Source: Bacillota bacterium
GTDB lineage: Bacteria; Bacillota_I; Bacilli_A; Erysipelotrichales; Erysipelotrichaceae
Direction of reading: 5' to 3'
Assembly (NCBI GenBank): GCA_023388535.1
Contig: JAEWFZ010000010.1
Span: forward strand, 4,873 to 68,872
DNA length: 64,000 bases
Shown: positions 36,526 to 46,320 of the stretch, piece by piece
Layout of the letters: each line of letters starts with the position of its first letter
Position numbering within the stretch: the stretch's first letter is position 1
The notes under the pieces: model-generated
What the model was told of the DNA's origin: nothing
The model's input: the letters and a program-made list of their open reading frames with translations, nothing else
The model's database searches: none
Position numbers and translations under genes: made by a program

Positions 36526-37137
36526 ATGATGTATCACCAATATCGTTTAGGTTATGTAGAAGTCATAACCGGTTGTATGTTTGCGGGGAAAACCGAAGAG
36601 TTAATTCGCCGCATCAATGTTCTAGAATTTGCTAAACAGAAAGTGCTGGTTTTCAAACCTGAAATTGATAATCGCTATAGTGAAACCTCGATTGTTAGTC
36701 ATGGCGGGGCTTCGGTTACCAGTACCAATGCGAAAGACGCTCAAGCGATTTATGAATATTGTACAGAACATCCAGATTACGATGTTATTGCCATTGATGA
36801 GATTCAATTTTATGACGATGATATTATTTTGGTCATTGAAGAATTAGCACGGATGGGCAAACGGGTCATGGTTGCTGGGTTAGATACGGACTTTAGAGGT
36901 GAGCCATTTGGTGTTATGCCTAAATTATTAACCATGTCGGAGTTTGTCACTAAGTTAACCGCCGTTTGTGTTAAATGTGGATCGCCAGCCACGCGCACCC
37001 AACGTTTAGTCAATGGAGAACCGGCTAATTACAACGATCCAATTATCCTCGTTGGAGCTTCGGAAGCCTATGAAGCAAGATGTCGCCATTGCCATGAAAT
37101 TGAAGGTAAACCAAGATATCAGAAGAAAGGACTTTAA
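36526..37137 (+). CDS. tdk: Thymidine kinase
   Basis: 203 aa. P-loop GCMFAGKT at 16-23, lasso region, [13 protein letters not shown], and structural zinc Cys pairs in CVKC and CRHC (final pair Cys/His). Type II (TK1-like) enzyme salvaging thymidine. GAGGTAAG upstream; the second ATG at 36529 is a possible alternative start. It begins the tdk-prfA-prmC cluster common in Bacillota. Confidence 0.95.
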   Translation: MMYHQYRLGYVEVITGCMFAGKTEELIRRINVLEFAKQKVLVFKPEIDNRYSETSIVSHGGASVTSTNAKDAQAIYEYCTEHPDYDVIAIDEIQFYDDDIILVIEELARMGKRVMVAGLDTDFRGEPFGVMPKLLTMSEFVTKLTAVCVKCGSPATRTQRLVNGEPANYNDPIILVGASEAYEARCRHCHEIEGKPRYQKKGL

Positions 37138-37140
37138 ACT

Positions 37141-38226
37141 ATGTCCAAAGACGCCTTAATAGAAAAACTAAAATTAATCGAAAATCGCTCTAAAGAAATC
37201 GATGAACAATTAATGAGCCAAGAAATATTATCCGACCCAAGAACTTTAGCTAAACTGGCTAAAGAACAATCCCAACTTCAAAAAGTTTTATCCCCTTACC
37301 ACACCCTGTTAAAAGTCATCGATAACAAACAACAAGCTTTTGAAATGTCTCAACTCGAAGATGAAGAATTGTCTGAAATGGGACAGTTAGAGTATGACGA
37401 AATGGTAGAAGAAGAAATAAAACTGCGCCAGCAACTTGAAGTTTTATTAATCCCTAAGGATGCTAACGACGATAAAGATGCGTTAGTTGAGATTCGTGGA
37501 GCCGCTGGCGGTGATGAAGGTAATATTTTTGCTGGTGACTTATACCGGATGTATAGCAAATATGCGGAAAGCCAAGGTTTCAAAATTGAAGTCTTGGATG
37601 CCTCAGAATCGGAAGCCGGCGGCTATACTTTAATCAGTTTTGCGGTCAAAGGTGGCGAAGATCCTTATGGTCATCTTAAATATGAGTCTGGAGCTCACCG
37701 AGTTCAGCGCGTCCCTAAAACCGAAACTCAAGGACGCGTCCATACTTCAACCGCAACCGTCTTGGTACTTCCAGAAATAGAAGAAGAAGATTTTCATATC
37801 GATCCGGCGGATTTAGATATTTCAACCCAGCGTTCATCTGGGGCTGGTGGACAACATGTTAACACCACCGATTCGGCGGTACGAATTGTCCATAAGCCAA
37901 CGGGAATTACGGTTAATATGCAGGACGGTCGTTCTCAACACGATAACCGCGACCGGGCGATGAAAGTCATTCGGGCTCGGGTCTATGAACATCACCAAGA
38001 ACAAAAATTGAAAGAAGAAGGCGACACCCGTCGTTCTAAGATTGGTACCGGAGATCGAGCCGAGAAAATCCGTACATACAACTATCCACAAAATCGCGTC
38101 TCCGACCACCGCATTAATTTAACCATTACCCAGTTGGATCGAATCATGGAAGGTAAATTAGGCGATGTTATCGATGCGCTGATTGAAGCCGATCAAAAAG
38201 CAAAATTAGAAAGTAATGAAATATAA
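37141..38226 (+). CDS. prfA: Peptide chain release factor 1
   Basis: 361 aa. GGQ at 236-238 for peptidyl-tRNA hydrolysis, and the stop-codon anticodon tripeptide PxT at 192-194 (PKT, in place of the common PAT/PVT), which marks RF1 (UAA/UAG). Its end overlaps prmC, whose product methylates the GGQ glutamine. Confidence 0.96.
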   Translation: MSKDALIEKLKLIENRSKEIDEQLMSQEILSDPRTLAKLAKEQSQLQKVLSPYHTLLKVIDNKQQAFEMSQLEDEELSEMGQLEYDEMVEEEIKLRQQLEVLLIPKDANDDKDALVEIRGAAGGDEGNIFAGDLYRMYSKYAESQGFKIEVLDASESEAGGYTLISFAVKGGEDPYGHLKYESGAHRVQRVPKTETQGRVHTSTATVLVLPEIEEEDFHIDPADLDISTQRSSGAGGQHVNTTDSAVRIVHKPTGITVNMQDGRSQHDNRDRAMKVIRARVYEHHQEQKLKEEGDTRRSKIGTGDRAEKIRTYNYPQNRVSDHRINLTITQLDRIMEGKLGDVIDALIEADQKAKLESNEI

Positions 38227-39091
38227 AGAACTGGTAGGTTTAGCTACTAGCGAACTTAAACATCATGGCGTCTACGAGGGCTTAGCGATGCGTTTAATGA
38301 TTGAACGAACGCTTGAACTTGGCCTTGACTTTTATGCTATCAACGATCAAGAAGCTAATCCAGAATTCACAAAGGCTTACCTCAACGATATTCAACGGTT
38401 AGTAGAAGATGAGCCTTTGGCTCATGTATTAGGTTATGAATGGTTTTTTGGTCGCTTATTTAAGATAACCCCGGATGTCTTAATTCCTCGTGAAGAAACT
38501 GAGGAATTGGTAGAAAATGTGCTGCTAGATATCGATGAATATTTCGAAGATAAAAACCTGATCGTCGCCGATATCGGCACGGGTTCGGGAAACATTGGGC
38601 TGACCCTAAAAGCCGAAGAACCAAGTTTACAGCTACACCTTACTGATATTTCGGAAAAAGCCTTAGCCATCGCTCAGGAAAATGCAAAAAAAATTGAAGC
38701 AAAGGTAAACTTCTATCGTGGCGATATGGCCCAACCGCTAATCGATCAGAAAATAAAATTAGACGTCCTTGTCTGTAATCCGCCCTATATCCAAGCTCAT
38801 GAAGAAGTACAGACCTCAGTGTTAAAGTATGAACCACATGTAGCTTTATTCGGTGGGGATGATGGACTTAAATATTACCGTCAAGTGCTCAAACAATCTC
38901 ATGAGATTATGAAACCAAAGTTTATGATGGCCTTTGAAATCGGTTTTGATCAGGGAAAAAATTTAACCGATTTGATTAAAGAACATTACCCAAAGGCAAC
39001 GGTCATCGTTAGAAAAGACTTAAATAGAAAAGATCGAATGGTCTTTGTCTACAATAATTTGGTGGCGTTAAACGAAAATGCTACACTATAA
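38216..39091 (+). CDS. prmC: Release factor glutamine methyltransferase
   Basis: 291 aa. N-terminal helical domain, VLIPREETEELVE linker, SAM-binding ADIGTGSGN (118-126) and catalytic NPPY at 188-191. It methylates the GGQ Gln of RF1/RF2. Overlaps prfA by 11 bp. Confidence 0.95.
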   Translation: MKYKELVGLATSELKHHGVYEGLAMRLMIERTLELGLDFYAINDQEANPEFTKAYLNDIQRLVEDEPLAHVLGYEWFFGRLFKITPDVLIPREETEELVENVLLDIDEYFEDKNLIVADIGTGSGNIGLTLKAEEPSLQLHLTDISEKALAIAQENAKKIEAKVNFYRGDMAQPLIDQKIKLDVLVCNPPYIQAHEEVQTSVLKYEPHVALFGGDDGLKYYRQVLKQSHEIMKPKFMMAFEIGFDQGKNLTDLIKEHYPKATVIVRKDLNRKDRMVFVYNNLVALNENATL

Positions 39092-39114
39092 ATAAATAAC
39101 AAGGTAGGTATGAT

Positions 39115-40767
39115 ATGGATAACAAACAATTAGCAGAACTCTTATTTCCAGAGGTAACCAAAACGATTGAGGATTTTGAATTAATCTATCCTCAACGAGA
39201 TTTGCCAGAAGGGGCTAAAGTCACTCGTTTAGGACCAAGTCCGACCGGTTTTATCCATTTAGGGAATTTATATGGCGCTTTTGTTGACGAGCGTTTAGCC
39301 CATCAATCAGAGGGTACGATGATTCTAAGAATCGAAGATACCGATGCTAAACGGGCCGTTGAAGGTGCGGTTTATGTAATTATCAACGGTCTTGACTTTT
39401 TTGGTATTCATTTCGATGAAGGCGCTACCTTAGAAGGTGAGAAAGGGGCCTATGGACCCTATCATCAACAACAGCGTGTTGAAATTTATCATGCGGCCGC
39501 AAAACGTTTGGTAGAACTGGGCAAAGCATATCCTTCTTGGGCTAGCGAAGCCGAATTAGAAGATATTCGCCAACGACAAGAAGCTGCCAAGGTTATGCCT
39601 GGATACTATGGAAAATGGGCTACCGATCGTTATCTTGACGATGAAGTCATCTTGTCCAATATAGAAGCGAAAAAACCTTATGTGTTGCGCTTGAAATCCA
39701 GCGGACAATCGCGGGCAGGTGATAATTTTATCGATGGTATTCGCGGTGAGATTACGGTTCATCCCAACGATCAGGATACCGTCTTATTAAAAGCGGATGG
39801 TATTCCTACGTATCACTTTGCTCATGTGGTGGATGATCATTTTATGCGTATCACCCATATTGTTCGTGGTGAAGAGTGGTTATCGACGCTACCGATTCAT
39901 TTGGAATTATTTGAAGCCTTATCCTGGCAACCACCAATTTTCTGTCATACCGCGCATTTAATGAAAATGGACGATGGCGTTCGTCGTAAATTATCGAAGC
40001 GCCTCGATCCCGAGCTTTCTTTGGAATACTATATGGAAGTCGGTTATTTCCCAGAAGCGGTTCGTGAGTATCTGATGATTTTAATGAACTCCGATTACGA
40101 AGAGTGGCGTATTATAAATCCAGACGCCGATTTAAATGATTTTAAATTCACCTTAGATAAAATGAGTACTTCCGGTGCTTTATTTGATATGGAAAAACTA
40201 GATTATGTTTCGAAAGAAGTTCTATTAAAAATACCAGAAAAAGAAATCATGGATTTCTTAATCGACTGGTCAAAAACGTATAGACCAGAAATGAGCGAAT
40301 CCTTAATCAGACATCGCCAGGATCTCGAAGGTTTATTTGCGATTGGTAGAAACGATCGCCAACCGCGTAAAGATTTAATGAACTGTACCCAAATTTTGGA
40401 ATTCATCGCTTATTATTTTGACGAACAATTCCAAGTAGTCGATGCGTTGCCGGATACGGTAAGCAAGGAAGAAGCCTTAGTGATTTTAAAGGAATATATG
40501 GAATCTTTAGATTTAGAGGTTGATGGTTCAACTTGGTTTAATAATGTTAGAAATATTGCTGAAAAGCATGGCTATGCGATTAAGATGAAAGATTATCGAA
40601 AGAATCCGGAATTGTTTAAAGGTTCTGTAGCTGATGTCGCTACCGTCATACGCTTAGCCGTCGCTGGAACCCGACAATCGAGTGATTTGTACAGCATCCA
40701 AAAAGTATTTGGTTTAGAAAAAACCAAAGCTAGATTGATAAATTATATCGAGGAGTTATCGAAATAA
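39115..40767 (+). CDS. gltX: Glutamate-tRNA ligase
   Basis: 550 aa class I synthetase. HIGH-type motif PSPTGFIHLGN at 41-51, RIEDTDAKR, and KMSKS-type KLSKR around residue 290. It is longer than the ~485-aa E. coli enzyme, with an ~30-residue N-terminal lead and a C-terminal domain ending IQKVFGLEKTKARL, typical of a Bacillota GluRS subgroup. Whether it is discriminating cannot be read here. Its TAA overlaps the proposed hflX start. Confidence 0.92.
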   Translation: MDNKQLAELLFPEVTKTIEDFELIYPQRDLPEGAKVTRLGPSPTGFIHLGNLYGAFVDERLAHQSEGTMILRIEDTDAKRAVEGAVYVIINGLDFFGIHFDEGATLEGEKGAYGPYHQQQRVEIYHAAAKRLVELGKAYPSWASEAELEDIRQRQEAAKVMPGYYGKWATDRYLDDEVILSNIEAKKPYVLRLKSSGQSRAGDNFIDGIRGEITVHPNDQDTVLLKADGIPTYHFAHVVDDHFMRITHIVRGEEWLSTLPIHLELFEALSWQPPIFCHTAHLMKMDDGVRRKLSKRLDPELSLEYYMEVGYFPEAVREYLMILMNSDYEEWRIINPDADLNDFKFTLDKMSTSGALFDMEKLDYVSKEVLLKIPEKEIMDFLIDWSKTYRPEMSESLIRHRQDLEGLFAIGRNDRQPRKDLMNCTQILEFIAYYFDEQFQVVDALPDTVSKEEALVILKEYMESLDLEVDGSTWFNNVRNIAEKHGYAIKMKDYRKNPELFKGSVADVATVIRLAVAGTRQSSDLYSIQKVFGLEKTKARLINYIEELSK

Positions 40768-41867
40768 AAGAAAAAGTAATCATTGTTGGACTGAATAATT
40801 TCCGACAAAACTATGATTTTAATGAAAAAATGCTGGAGTTAAAAGGATTGGTAGAAGCAGCTGGTGGCCAAGTGGTCGCTACGATTGCTCAAATGAATGC
40901 GCAGCCCAATCCAACAACTCTAATTGGAAAAGGAAAAGTCGAAGAAGTCTATCAAGCTATTGCAGAAAACCAAGCCGATACGATAGTTTTTTTGCAGGAA
41001 CTGAGCGGTTCTCAAATTCGAAATTTAGAAGACTATTTCGATCGCAAGGTTTTGGATCGAACCAATCTAATCTTGGATATTTTTGCGATGCGAGCACGTA
41101 GCCATGAAGGTAAACTTCAGGTTAAACTAGCTCAACTCAACTATCGTCTACCGCGGTTAGTAGGTTATAGGAAATACTTATCACGTCTAGGTGGTGGTAT
41201 TGGAACCAGAGGTCCTGGAGAACAAAAGCTTGAGGTAGATCGTCGCCATATTCAACGAGAAATAAAAAATATTCGAAGTAAGCTTAAGAAGGTTAAGTTG
41301 CATCGCCAACAAACCCGTTCTCAACGACTCAAGTCCAAACAGCCTTTGGTGAGTTTAGTTGGTTATACCAACGCCGGTAAATCCACTATTATGAATCAGT
41401 TATTGAAATTATCTAACCATCAAAACGGTAAAGATGTTTTAGTGAAAGATATGTTGTTTGCGTCCTTAGATCCATCGGTACGTAGTATTGTCATCGATGA
41501 AAATTTCGAATTTTTAGTCGTCGATACGGTGGGGTTTGTCTCAGACTTGCCTACTTTATTGGTGGAGTCGTTCAATTCGACTTTAGAGGAAATTGAATAT
41601 TCCGACTTGATTGCGATCGTACTCGACGCTTCTTCGCCACAGCTTTCCCATCAATTGGAAACAACCAATGCCGTTTTAGAACAATTAAAAGTAAGTGAAA
41701 CGCCAACCTTACTTATTTATAATAAATCCGATTTAGTAGATCCTTTACTTAACTTGGAAAACGGTAGATCGGCGATTCATATTTCCGCTTTTAAGGATGA
41801 AGATATCAAAGAATTAATCGAACGCTTTAGAACGCTATTAGATGATGAAAACGATAATATCGTTTAA
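40764..41867 (+). CDS. hflX: GTPase HflX, with probable ATA start
   Basis: Ribosome-associated GTPase. G1 GYTNAGKST, G3 DTVGF and G4 NKSD are present, plus the HflX domain LIGKGKVEE and GIGTRGPGEQKLEVDRR. The first in-frame ATG is at 40830 (345 aa), but the frame stays open upstream and encodes KVIIVGLN, which matches the usual HflX N-terminus. AGGAG at 40751-40755 is 8 nt from ATA at 40764, which overlaps the gltX stop as ATAA. No ATG, GTG or TTG lies between, so I propose ATA initiation and 367 aa. Confidence 0.88.
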   Translation: MKEKVIIVGLNNFRQNYDFNEKMLELKGLVEAAGGQVVATIAQMNAQPNPTTLIGKGKVEEVYQAIAENQADTIVFLQELSGSQIRNLEDYFDRKVLDRTNLILDIFAMRARSHEGKLQVKLAQLNYRLPRLVGYRKYLSRLGGGIGTRGPGEQKLEVDRRHIQREIKNIRSKLKKVKLHRQQTRSQRLKSKQPLVSLVGYTNAGKSTIMNQLLKLSNHQNGKDVLVKDMLFASLDPSVRSIVIDENFEFLVVDTVGFVSDLPTLLVESFNSTLEEIEYSDLIAIVLDASSPQLSHQLETTNAVLEQLKVSETPTLLIYNKSDLVDPLLNLENGRSAIHISAFKDEDIKELIERFRTLLDDENDNIV

Positions 41868-41989
41868 TTGATCCGAAAATAATTAATCTTTAGAGATATA
41901 ATTTAATGTATAAATCATCTTCATAATTGACGAAAGTAGTTATAAGGCTAACGCTAGAATCCAATAAATAAGCATGTTATACTATAATA

Positions 41990-42667
41990 GTGAAAGAACT
42001 ATCGAAAAACGTTTTAATTAGATTAGAAAAAATCACTAAAAAACGAAAACAACAAATCGTTTTGGATGAAGTTTCTTTGAGCATTCATCAAGGCGAATGT
42101 TATGGAATCTTTGGTGAAAACGGGAGTGGTAAAACCACGCTGTTACAGATTATTACTAAAATACTCAAACCAAGCAGCGGTAGTATCCAATACCCATCCC
42201 CGATAGAGATTGGTTTTGTCCCTCAAGAAGATGGATTCTTTGAAGAAGTGACGGCATTGGATAATCTAAAACTATGGACTAAAGATAGCCAGCGGCTACA
42301 ATCTTCACCCTACATTCAGCGATTAGGTCTTTCCGATTTTTTGCACAAACCGGTGAACCAGTTATCCGGCGGTATGAAACGTCGTTTAAGTCTGGTATGC
42401 GGGTTAATCAATGATCCATCCGTCATTGTCCTGGATGAACCTTTTAGTTCCTTGGATATTATTTATCAACAAGAACTTATTGAGTTTATCGAAGAGCTTT
42501 TAGAGAATGATAAAACTATCATTCTCAGTGCCCACGATCAAGTTGGCTTTGATTTAGCCAGTCAAAGATATTGGTTACATCATGGAAAATTAGAACCGCT
42601 TGATTCAGGTTTAAAATACCAACAACTTTATCGGTGGATAAAACAAGGAGAGAATCATGGAAGATAA
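41990..42667 (+). CDS. ABC transporter ATP-binding protein
   Basis: 225 aa. Walker A GENGSGKTT near 38-46, signature LSGGMKRRLSLVCGL, Walker B VIVLDEPFSSLD, H-loop SAHDQ. It is short, with no C-terminal extension. Starts on GTG with no visible Shine-Dalgarno site, and TATAAT at 41983-41988 touches the start codon, so the true start or promoter is uncertain. It leads a four-gene exporter unit with 42657-46310. Confidence 0.82.
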   Translation: MKELSKNVLIRLEKITKKRKQQIVLDEVSLSIHQGECYGIFGENGSGKTTLLQIITKILKPSSGSIQYPSPIEIGFVPQEDGFFEEVTALDNLKLWTKDSQRLQSSPYIQRLGLSDFLHKPVNQLSGGMKRRLSLVCGLINDPSVIVLDEPFSSLDIIYQQELIEFIEELLENDKTIILSAHDQVGFDLASQRYWLHHGKLEPLDSGLKYQQLYRWIKQGENHGR

Positions 42668-44141
42668 CAAAAACTTAATGGTAGAAAAAACTAAGAATAC
42701 CAAACTATTCGCGATTATAGGTCTAATTGCGGTTGCCTTAGTAGCAGGTTTTTTCATTTTCAAAAATCTAAATAAAGGTGGTCCGCTAAATAAAAACGAA
42801 CAGATTATTTCAGCGATCGTCGACCTCGGCAACCAATATGAAGAAAGTGTTGATGATTTTTACCAACCACTTGGATTAAAGCAAATTAGTGAAAAAGTAA
42901 AGAATGGTCAACTAGGCTTACTGGCTTCTGCGGTCATTAACAAAGAAGCGTTGAATGCACCAGAGGATTTAACGATCAATTGGAGTTTAGCAGCGGATGT
43001 TTCTAAAAAGCATGGCTACATGAGCCTTGAAGCTAAATTTAAAGATCAGTCGTTTCTAAGTGGAAGTATCATCCTCAATCATGATCAATTGATTGCGGAT
43101 GTACCAGCCCTATTTGATAAAGCCTTATCGATTAATTTAAAAACCATTGGCATGGATATTCATAACAGTAGTTTTGTTAATCTTTCTGAAGACATTGAAG
43201 TTGAATCTCTCAAAGATCTGAGTATTGATTTATGGAAATCTCCGGTTACTTTCAACCAGTACAAGGAAGAAATACTCAAACTAACTGAAACTGAAACAAA
43301 AGCCTTTAAAGATAAACTTAATTTCGTCGAACTCGAAAAACACAAAGTAAACGTCGCTGAAAAGGAAGTTGCTTTGGATACCTATGAAAGCGTAATTCCT
43401 AAAGATGAATTGATTGCTTTGATAGATGCCTATCAAAAGGCGATGCTCGAAGTGAATAATGGCAAGATTACCGGCATCGATTTAGAAAAACAGATACCCA
43501 ACGAAGAAATCAAGGATTGGAAGGAATCCTTTGAAAAAGAATGGGATCGCTTTGAAGAGCCTATTAAACTAATTGTTGGTATGGATGGCAACAAAGTAAG
43601 ATATCTTGAATTTAAAAATAAAGTAGATGGAAACCCGGTAGCACTCTCCGTTGAATTGCTCGGCGAAAAAATTCCTTTCAAAGATTTGTTTGTTAAACAT
43701 GGTTTGGTTGGAGAAAAAGATCACGGTCAATACAAACTCACTACGGTTAAAAATGGTGATGTTAATACAATGATTATAAGTGGAATGCTAGTAGAAGATA
43801 CTCAATTACATGAGTTTGGTAAAATTGAATTTAATACCTCAACCCATGACTTAACCCTTGAAGGTCAAGGCGTCAAACTAATAGCAACCATTGATAACAT
43901 CGTCAAAGGTGAATCTTTTGAGTTTAATCTAAAAGACATGATCGTCGACAACCAATCCGTTATGAATGATTTGAAGTCTTTACAATTAAAAATTGACAAA
44001 CCTAGTCTGCACGAACTACCAACAGAAACGTTGGAAGTGTTAAAAATGAGTCAAGAAGAAGCTCAGTACTTCATGATGAGTGTTGTCATGAGATTAATCA
44101 GCCTTGGTGGCCAAATAGGAATCGATATTCCAATTAATTAA
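42657..44141 (+). CDS. Membrane-anchored extracytoplasmic protein of unknown function (ABC-2 operon)
   Basis: 494 aa. A ~17-residue cytoplasmic tip, one transmembrane helix (LFAIIGLIAVALVAGFFIF, about 18-36) and ~455 residues outside, rich in charged residues and amphipathic strands. There is no lipobox or catalytic motif. It resembles DUF6583-type proteins that accompany ABC-2 exporters, but I cannot confirm this. It overlaps the ATPase by 11 bp with AAGGAG upstream and is followed 2 bp later by the first permease, so it is probably a working part of the transporter. Confidence 0.75.
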   Translation: MEDNKNLMVEKTKNTKLFAIIGLIAVALVAGFFIFKNLNKGGPLNKNEQIISAIVDLGNQYEESVDDFYQPLGLKQISEKVKNGQLGLLASAVINKEALNAPEDLTINWSLAADVSKKHGYMSLEAKFKDQSFLSGSIILNHDQLIADVPALFDKALSINLKTIGMDIHNSSFVNLSEDIEVESLKDLSIDLWKSPVTFNQYKEEILKLTETETKAFKDKLNFVELEKHKVNVAEKEVALDTYESVIPKDELIALIDAYQKAMLEVNNGKITGIDLEKQIPNEEIKDWKESFEKEWDRFEEPIKLIVGMDGNKVRYLEFKNKVDGNPVALSVELLGEKIPFKDLFVKHGLVGEKDHGQYKLTTVKNGDVNTMIISGMLVEDTQLHEFGKIEFNTSTHDLTLEGQGVKLIATIDNIVKGESFEFNLKDMIVDNQSVMNDLKSLQLKIDKPSLHELPTETLEVLKMSQEEAQYFMMSVVMRLISLGGQIGIDIPIN

Positions 44142-44143
44142 GG

Positions 44144-45244
44144 ATGCCATCTAAACTCTTCATACTACAGTTGAAACGTTATACGAAAACGCTAAGGACC
44201 CAAATTATGATAATTGCTTTGATTTTAGGGTTTGTTTTCGTAGCGAAATTAGGTATGGAAAATCTATTAAAGCCACAGTCCAATAAAGTGAATGTGGCTT
44301 TTGTAATGGATCCGATGATGGAACAAAGACCATTATTTACTTCCATGATAAGTTCTACACCCTCCTTACAGGATGTGGTTAATTTATCGATCGAAACAGA
44401 TTTTAATAAGACGAAACAAAAGTTAGATCAAAACAAACTCGATGTAATCATTGATTTACCGAAAGATGTGATTACCGATATCATCGTTGGACAAAATACG
44501 CCGGTTAAAGTATATTACCCAAGCAATCTCGGTTTAGAAGAATTGTTGTTGAAAGATTTATCCTATTCGGTCTCGAGGATGCTCCAATCGAGCCAATCAG
44601 CAATCTATACCTTAGCTATCCTGAGTGAACGCTATGGTCTTGATGACGAAAACGCGTATTTGAATGATCAGTTTTTAAAGCTTGTTTTTTCTAGACAATC
44701 CATCTTTACTGACCAGCCAGAAAAAACTCAAACCTTGTCCTTACAAAATCATTTATCTTTAGTGGCCTATATTAATTTTATGTTACTATTGCCGGTGGTT
44801 TTTTATCGTTTAATTCATCAAGAAACTAAATTCTTGATGAAACATTTACAAGTTCACGGCTATTCCTATTTACTACAAATGGTAAGTTCGATTGTAGTTT
44901 TTACGCTCTGTCTGCTGGTCATTGGCGGTGCTTTAATGACCGTACTGGGTATCTTCGATATTTCTTTCTGGTTTATTTCTAGTTTATTAATTGCCATGAT
45001 TAGTTATGGATTTTTTAAATTATTTGATTTTAGTTTCGCACCTTTGTTATATTTAATCCTAGTTATCTTCATCAGTCTGTTCTCGGGAACAATTATTTTT
45101 AATTACTGGTTGCCAGCCTGGATTCAAGAGATGAATTATTGGTTGTTCCCGCGCGCCTTCTATACTAAAGATTTCACGGTGATGCTGCTTTGGTTGCTGT
45201 TCTTTTTAACGATTACATATTATCGGGTGATTTATGATGATTAA
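44144..45244 (+). CDS. ABC-2 type transporter permease
   Basis: 366 aa. N-terminal helix (~20-40), ~160-aa outer loop, then about five helices from residue ~205. The AAGGA ribosome site overlaps the stop of the preceding gene. Overlaps the next permease by 11 bp. Sequence motifs are weak; assignment rests on topology and operon context. Confidence 0.75.
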   Translation: MPSKLFILQLKRYTKTLRTQIMIIALILGFVFVAKLGMENLLKPQSNKVNVAFVMDPMMEQRPLFTSMISSTPSLQDVVNLSIETDFNKTKQKLDQNKLDVIIDLPKDVITDIIVGQNTPVKVYYPSNLGLEELLLKDLSYSVSRMLQSSQSAIYTLAILSERYGLDDENAYLNDQFLKLVFSRQSIFTDQPEKTQTLSLQNHLSLVAYINFMLLLPVVFYRLIHQETKFLMKHLQVHGYSYLLQMVSSIVVFTLCLLVIGGALMTVLGIFDISFWFISSLLIAMISYGFFKLFDFSFAPLLYLILVIFISLFSGTIIFNYWLPAWIQEMNYWLFPRAFYTKDFTVMLLWLLFFLTITYYRVIYDD

Positions 45245-46310
45245 ATCTTGGGTGAAAGTTAGTTTAATGCGCTGGTTAAAGCGACCATTATTTATACTGT
45301 TGAGTCTTGGTTTACCGTTGGTTTTATTGTTGCTTTCCAACCACAATCAAGAGATTAGCTTACCGATAGGTATCTATGTATCTTCAGCGGATAGCTATAG
45401 TCAACAAATCATAGAAACCCTTAAGGTTAACGATACCGTCTTTGTAACAGAAAGCTATGACAGCGTTGATCAACTGAAAAAGGCGTTTTATGAAGAAAAA
45501 ATTGTCTGTGCCTTTGAGATAAATAGAGATTGGATCGCTGATTTAAATCGTGATATTCGCGATGACTTATTTGTGACTTATCACAAAGAAGATAATTTTA
45601 TTGCACCGATCTGTAAAGAGAAATTCGCTTCCGTAGTTATGGAAGTGTATGCTCACAATTTAGTCGAAGAGGTATTAGCCAAACAAGAAGTTTCAGCAAC
45701 TATTCTCGCCGAAGCTAAACAATTATTTCCAAGTTTCACCCAAGAGAATCTTACTTTTTCCTTTGATTTTGTAACTTACGAGAAATCCGATTCACAACTC
45801 TTTCCGATGCGTCAAATACTGATGTTTTGGTTATTTTTAGTGGCGGTATTAGCTGTTTTTGACTACCAAAAAGCCCAACAACAAAATATTTTTTCGAAAG
45901 CTTCAATTAAGTATTATCAACGCTGGCTATTGGTATTTATGCCGATTGTTTTAGTTGGTCTCATACATTTTATATTTCTTTATTTGCATTCGAAAAATCT
46001 CAAGTTGGAGCTACAGTTTTTTAGTTTGTCGGTTCTCTGGTCCTTTGTTTTGGGATTAGTTTTAAATAACATTTTAAAAAAGCCAGATTGGTTGATGAGT
46101 GGTCTGACCATCTTAACTTTAGTTAATCTGGTGGTTTTGCCAATTTGGATGAATCTACGAACCATATTCTCCTGGTTTAACTGGGTTCAACGCTTCTATC
46201 CTTGGTACTGGATTTACGGATTTTTTGGTAATGAAACTGGATATTTGGCGATGATACTTGTAATGTCTGTGGTTGTTTTAGTTTATGATCGATTGCTGGT
46301 CAAAGCCTAA
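45234..46310 (+). CDS. ABC-2 type transporter permease
   Basis: 358 aa with the same topology as its neighbour: helix at ~18-35, outer loop to ~190, then several helices ending in MILVMSVVVLVYDRLLV. The pair probably forms the heterodimeric channel of this exporter. The cargo is unknown. Confidence 0.75.
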   Translation: MMIKSWVKVSLMRWLKRPLFILLSLGLPLVLLLLSNHNQEISLPIGIYVSSADSYSQQIIETLKVNDTVFVTESYDSVDQLKKAFYEEKIVCAFEINRDWIADLNRDIRDDLFVTYHKEDNFIAPICKEKFASVVMEVYAHNLVEEVLAKQEVSATILAEAKQLFPSFTQENLTFSFDFVTYEKSDSQLFPMRQILMFWLFLVAVLAVFDYQKAQQQNIFSKASIKYYQRWLLVFMPIVLVGLIHFIFLYLHSKNLKLELQFFSLSVLWSFVLGLVLNNILKKPDWLMSGLTILTLVNLVVLPIWMNLRTIFSWFNWVQRFYPWYWIYGFFGNETGYLAMILVMSVVVLVYDRLLVKA

Positions 46311-46320
46311 GGAAAAAATT

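Noticed and set aside
36629..36847. 72-aa plus-strand frame inside tdk
   Set aside because: Out-of-frame shadow of the well-supported thymidine kinase gene.
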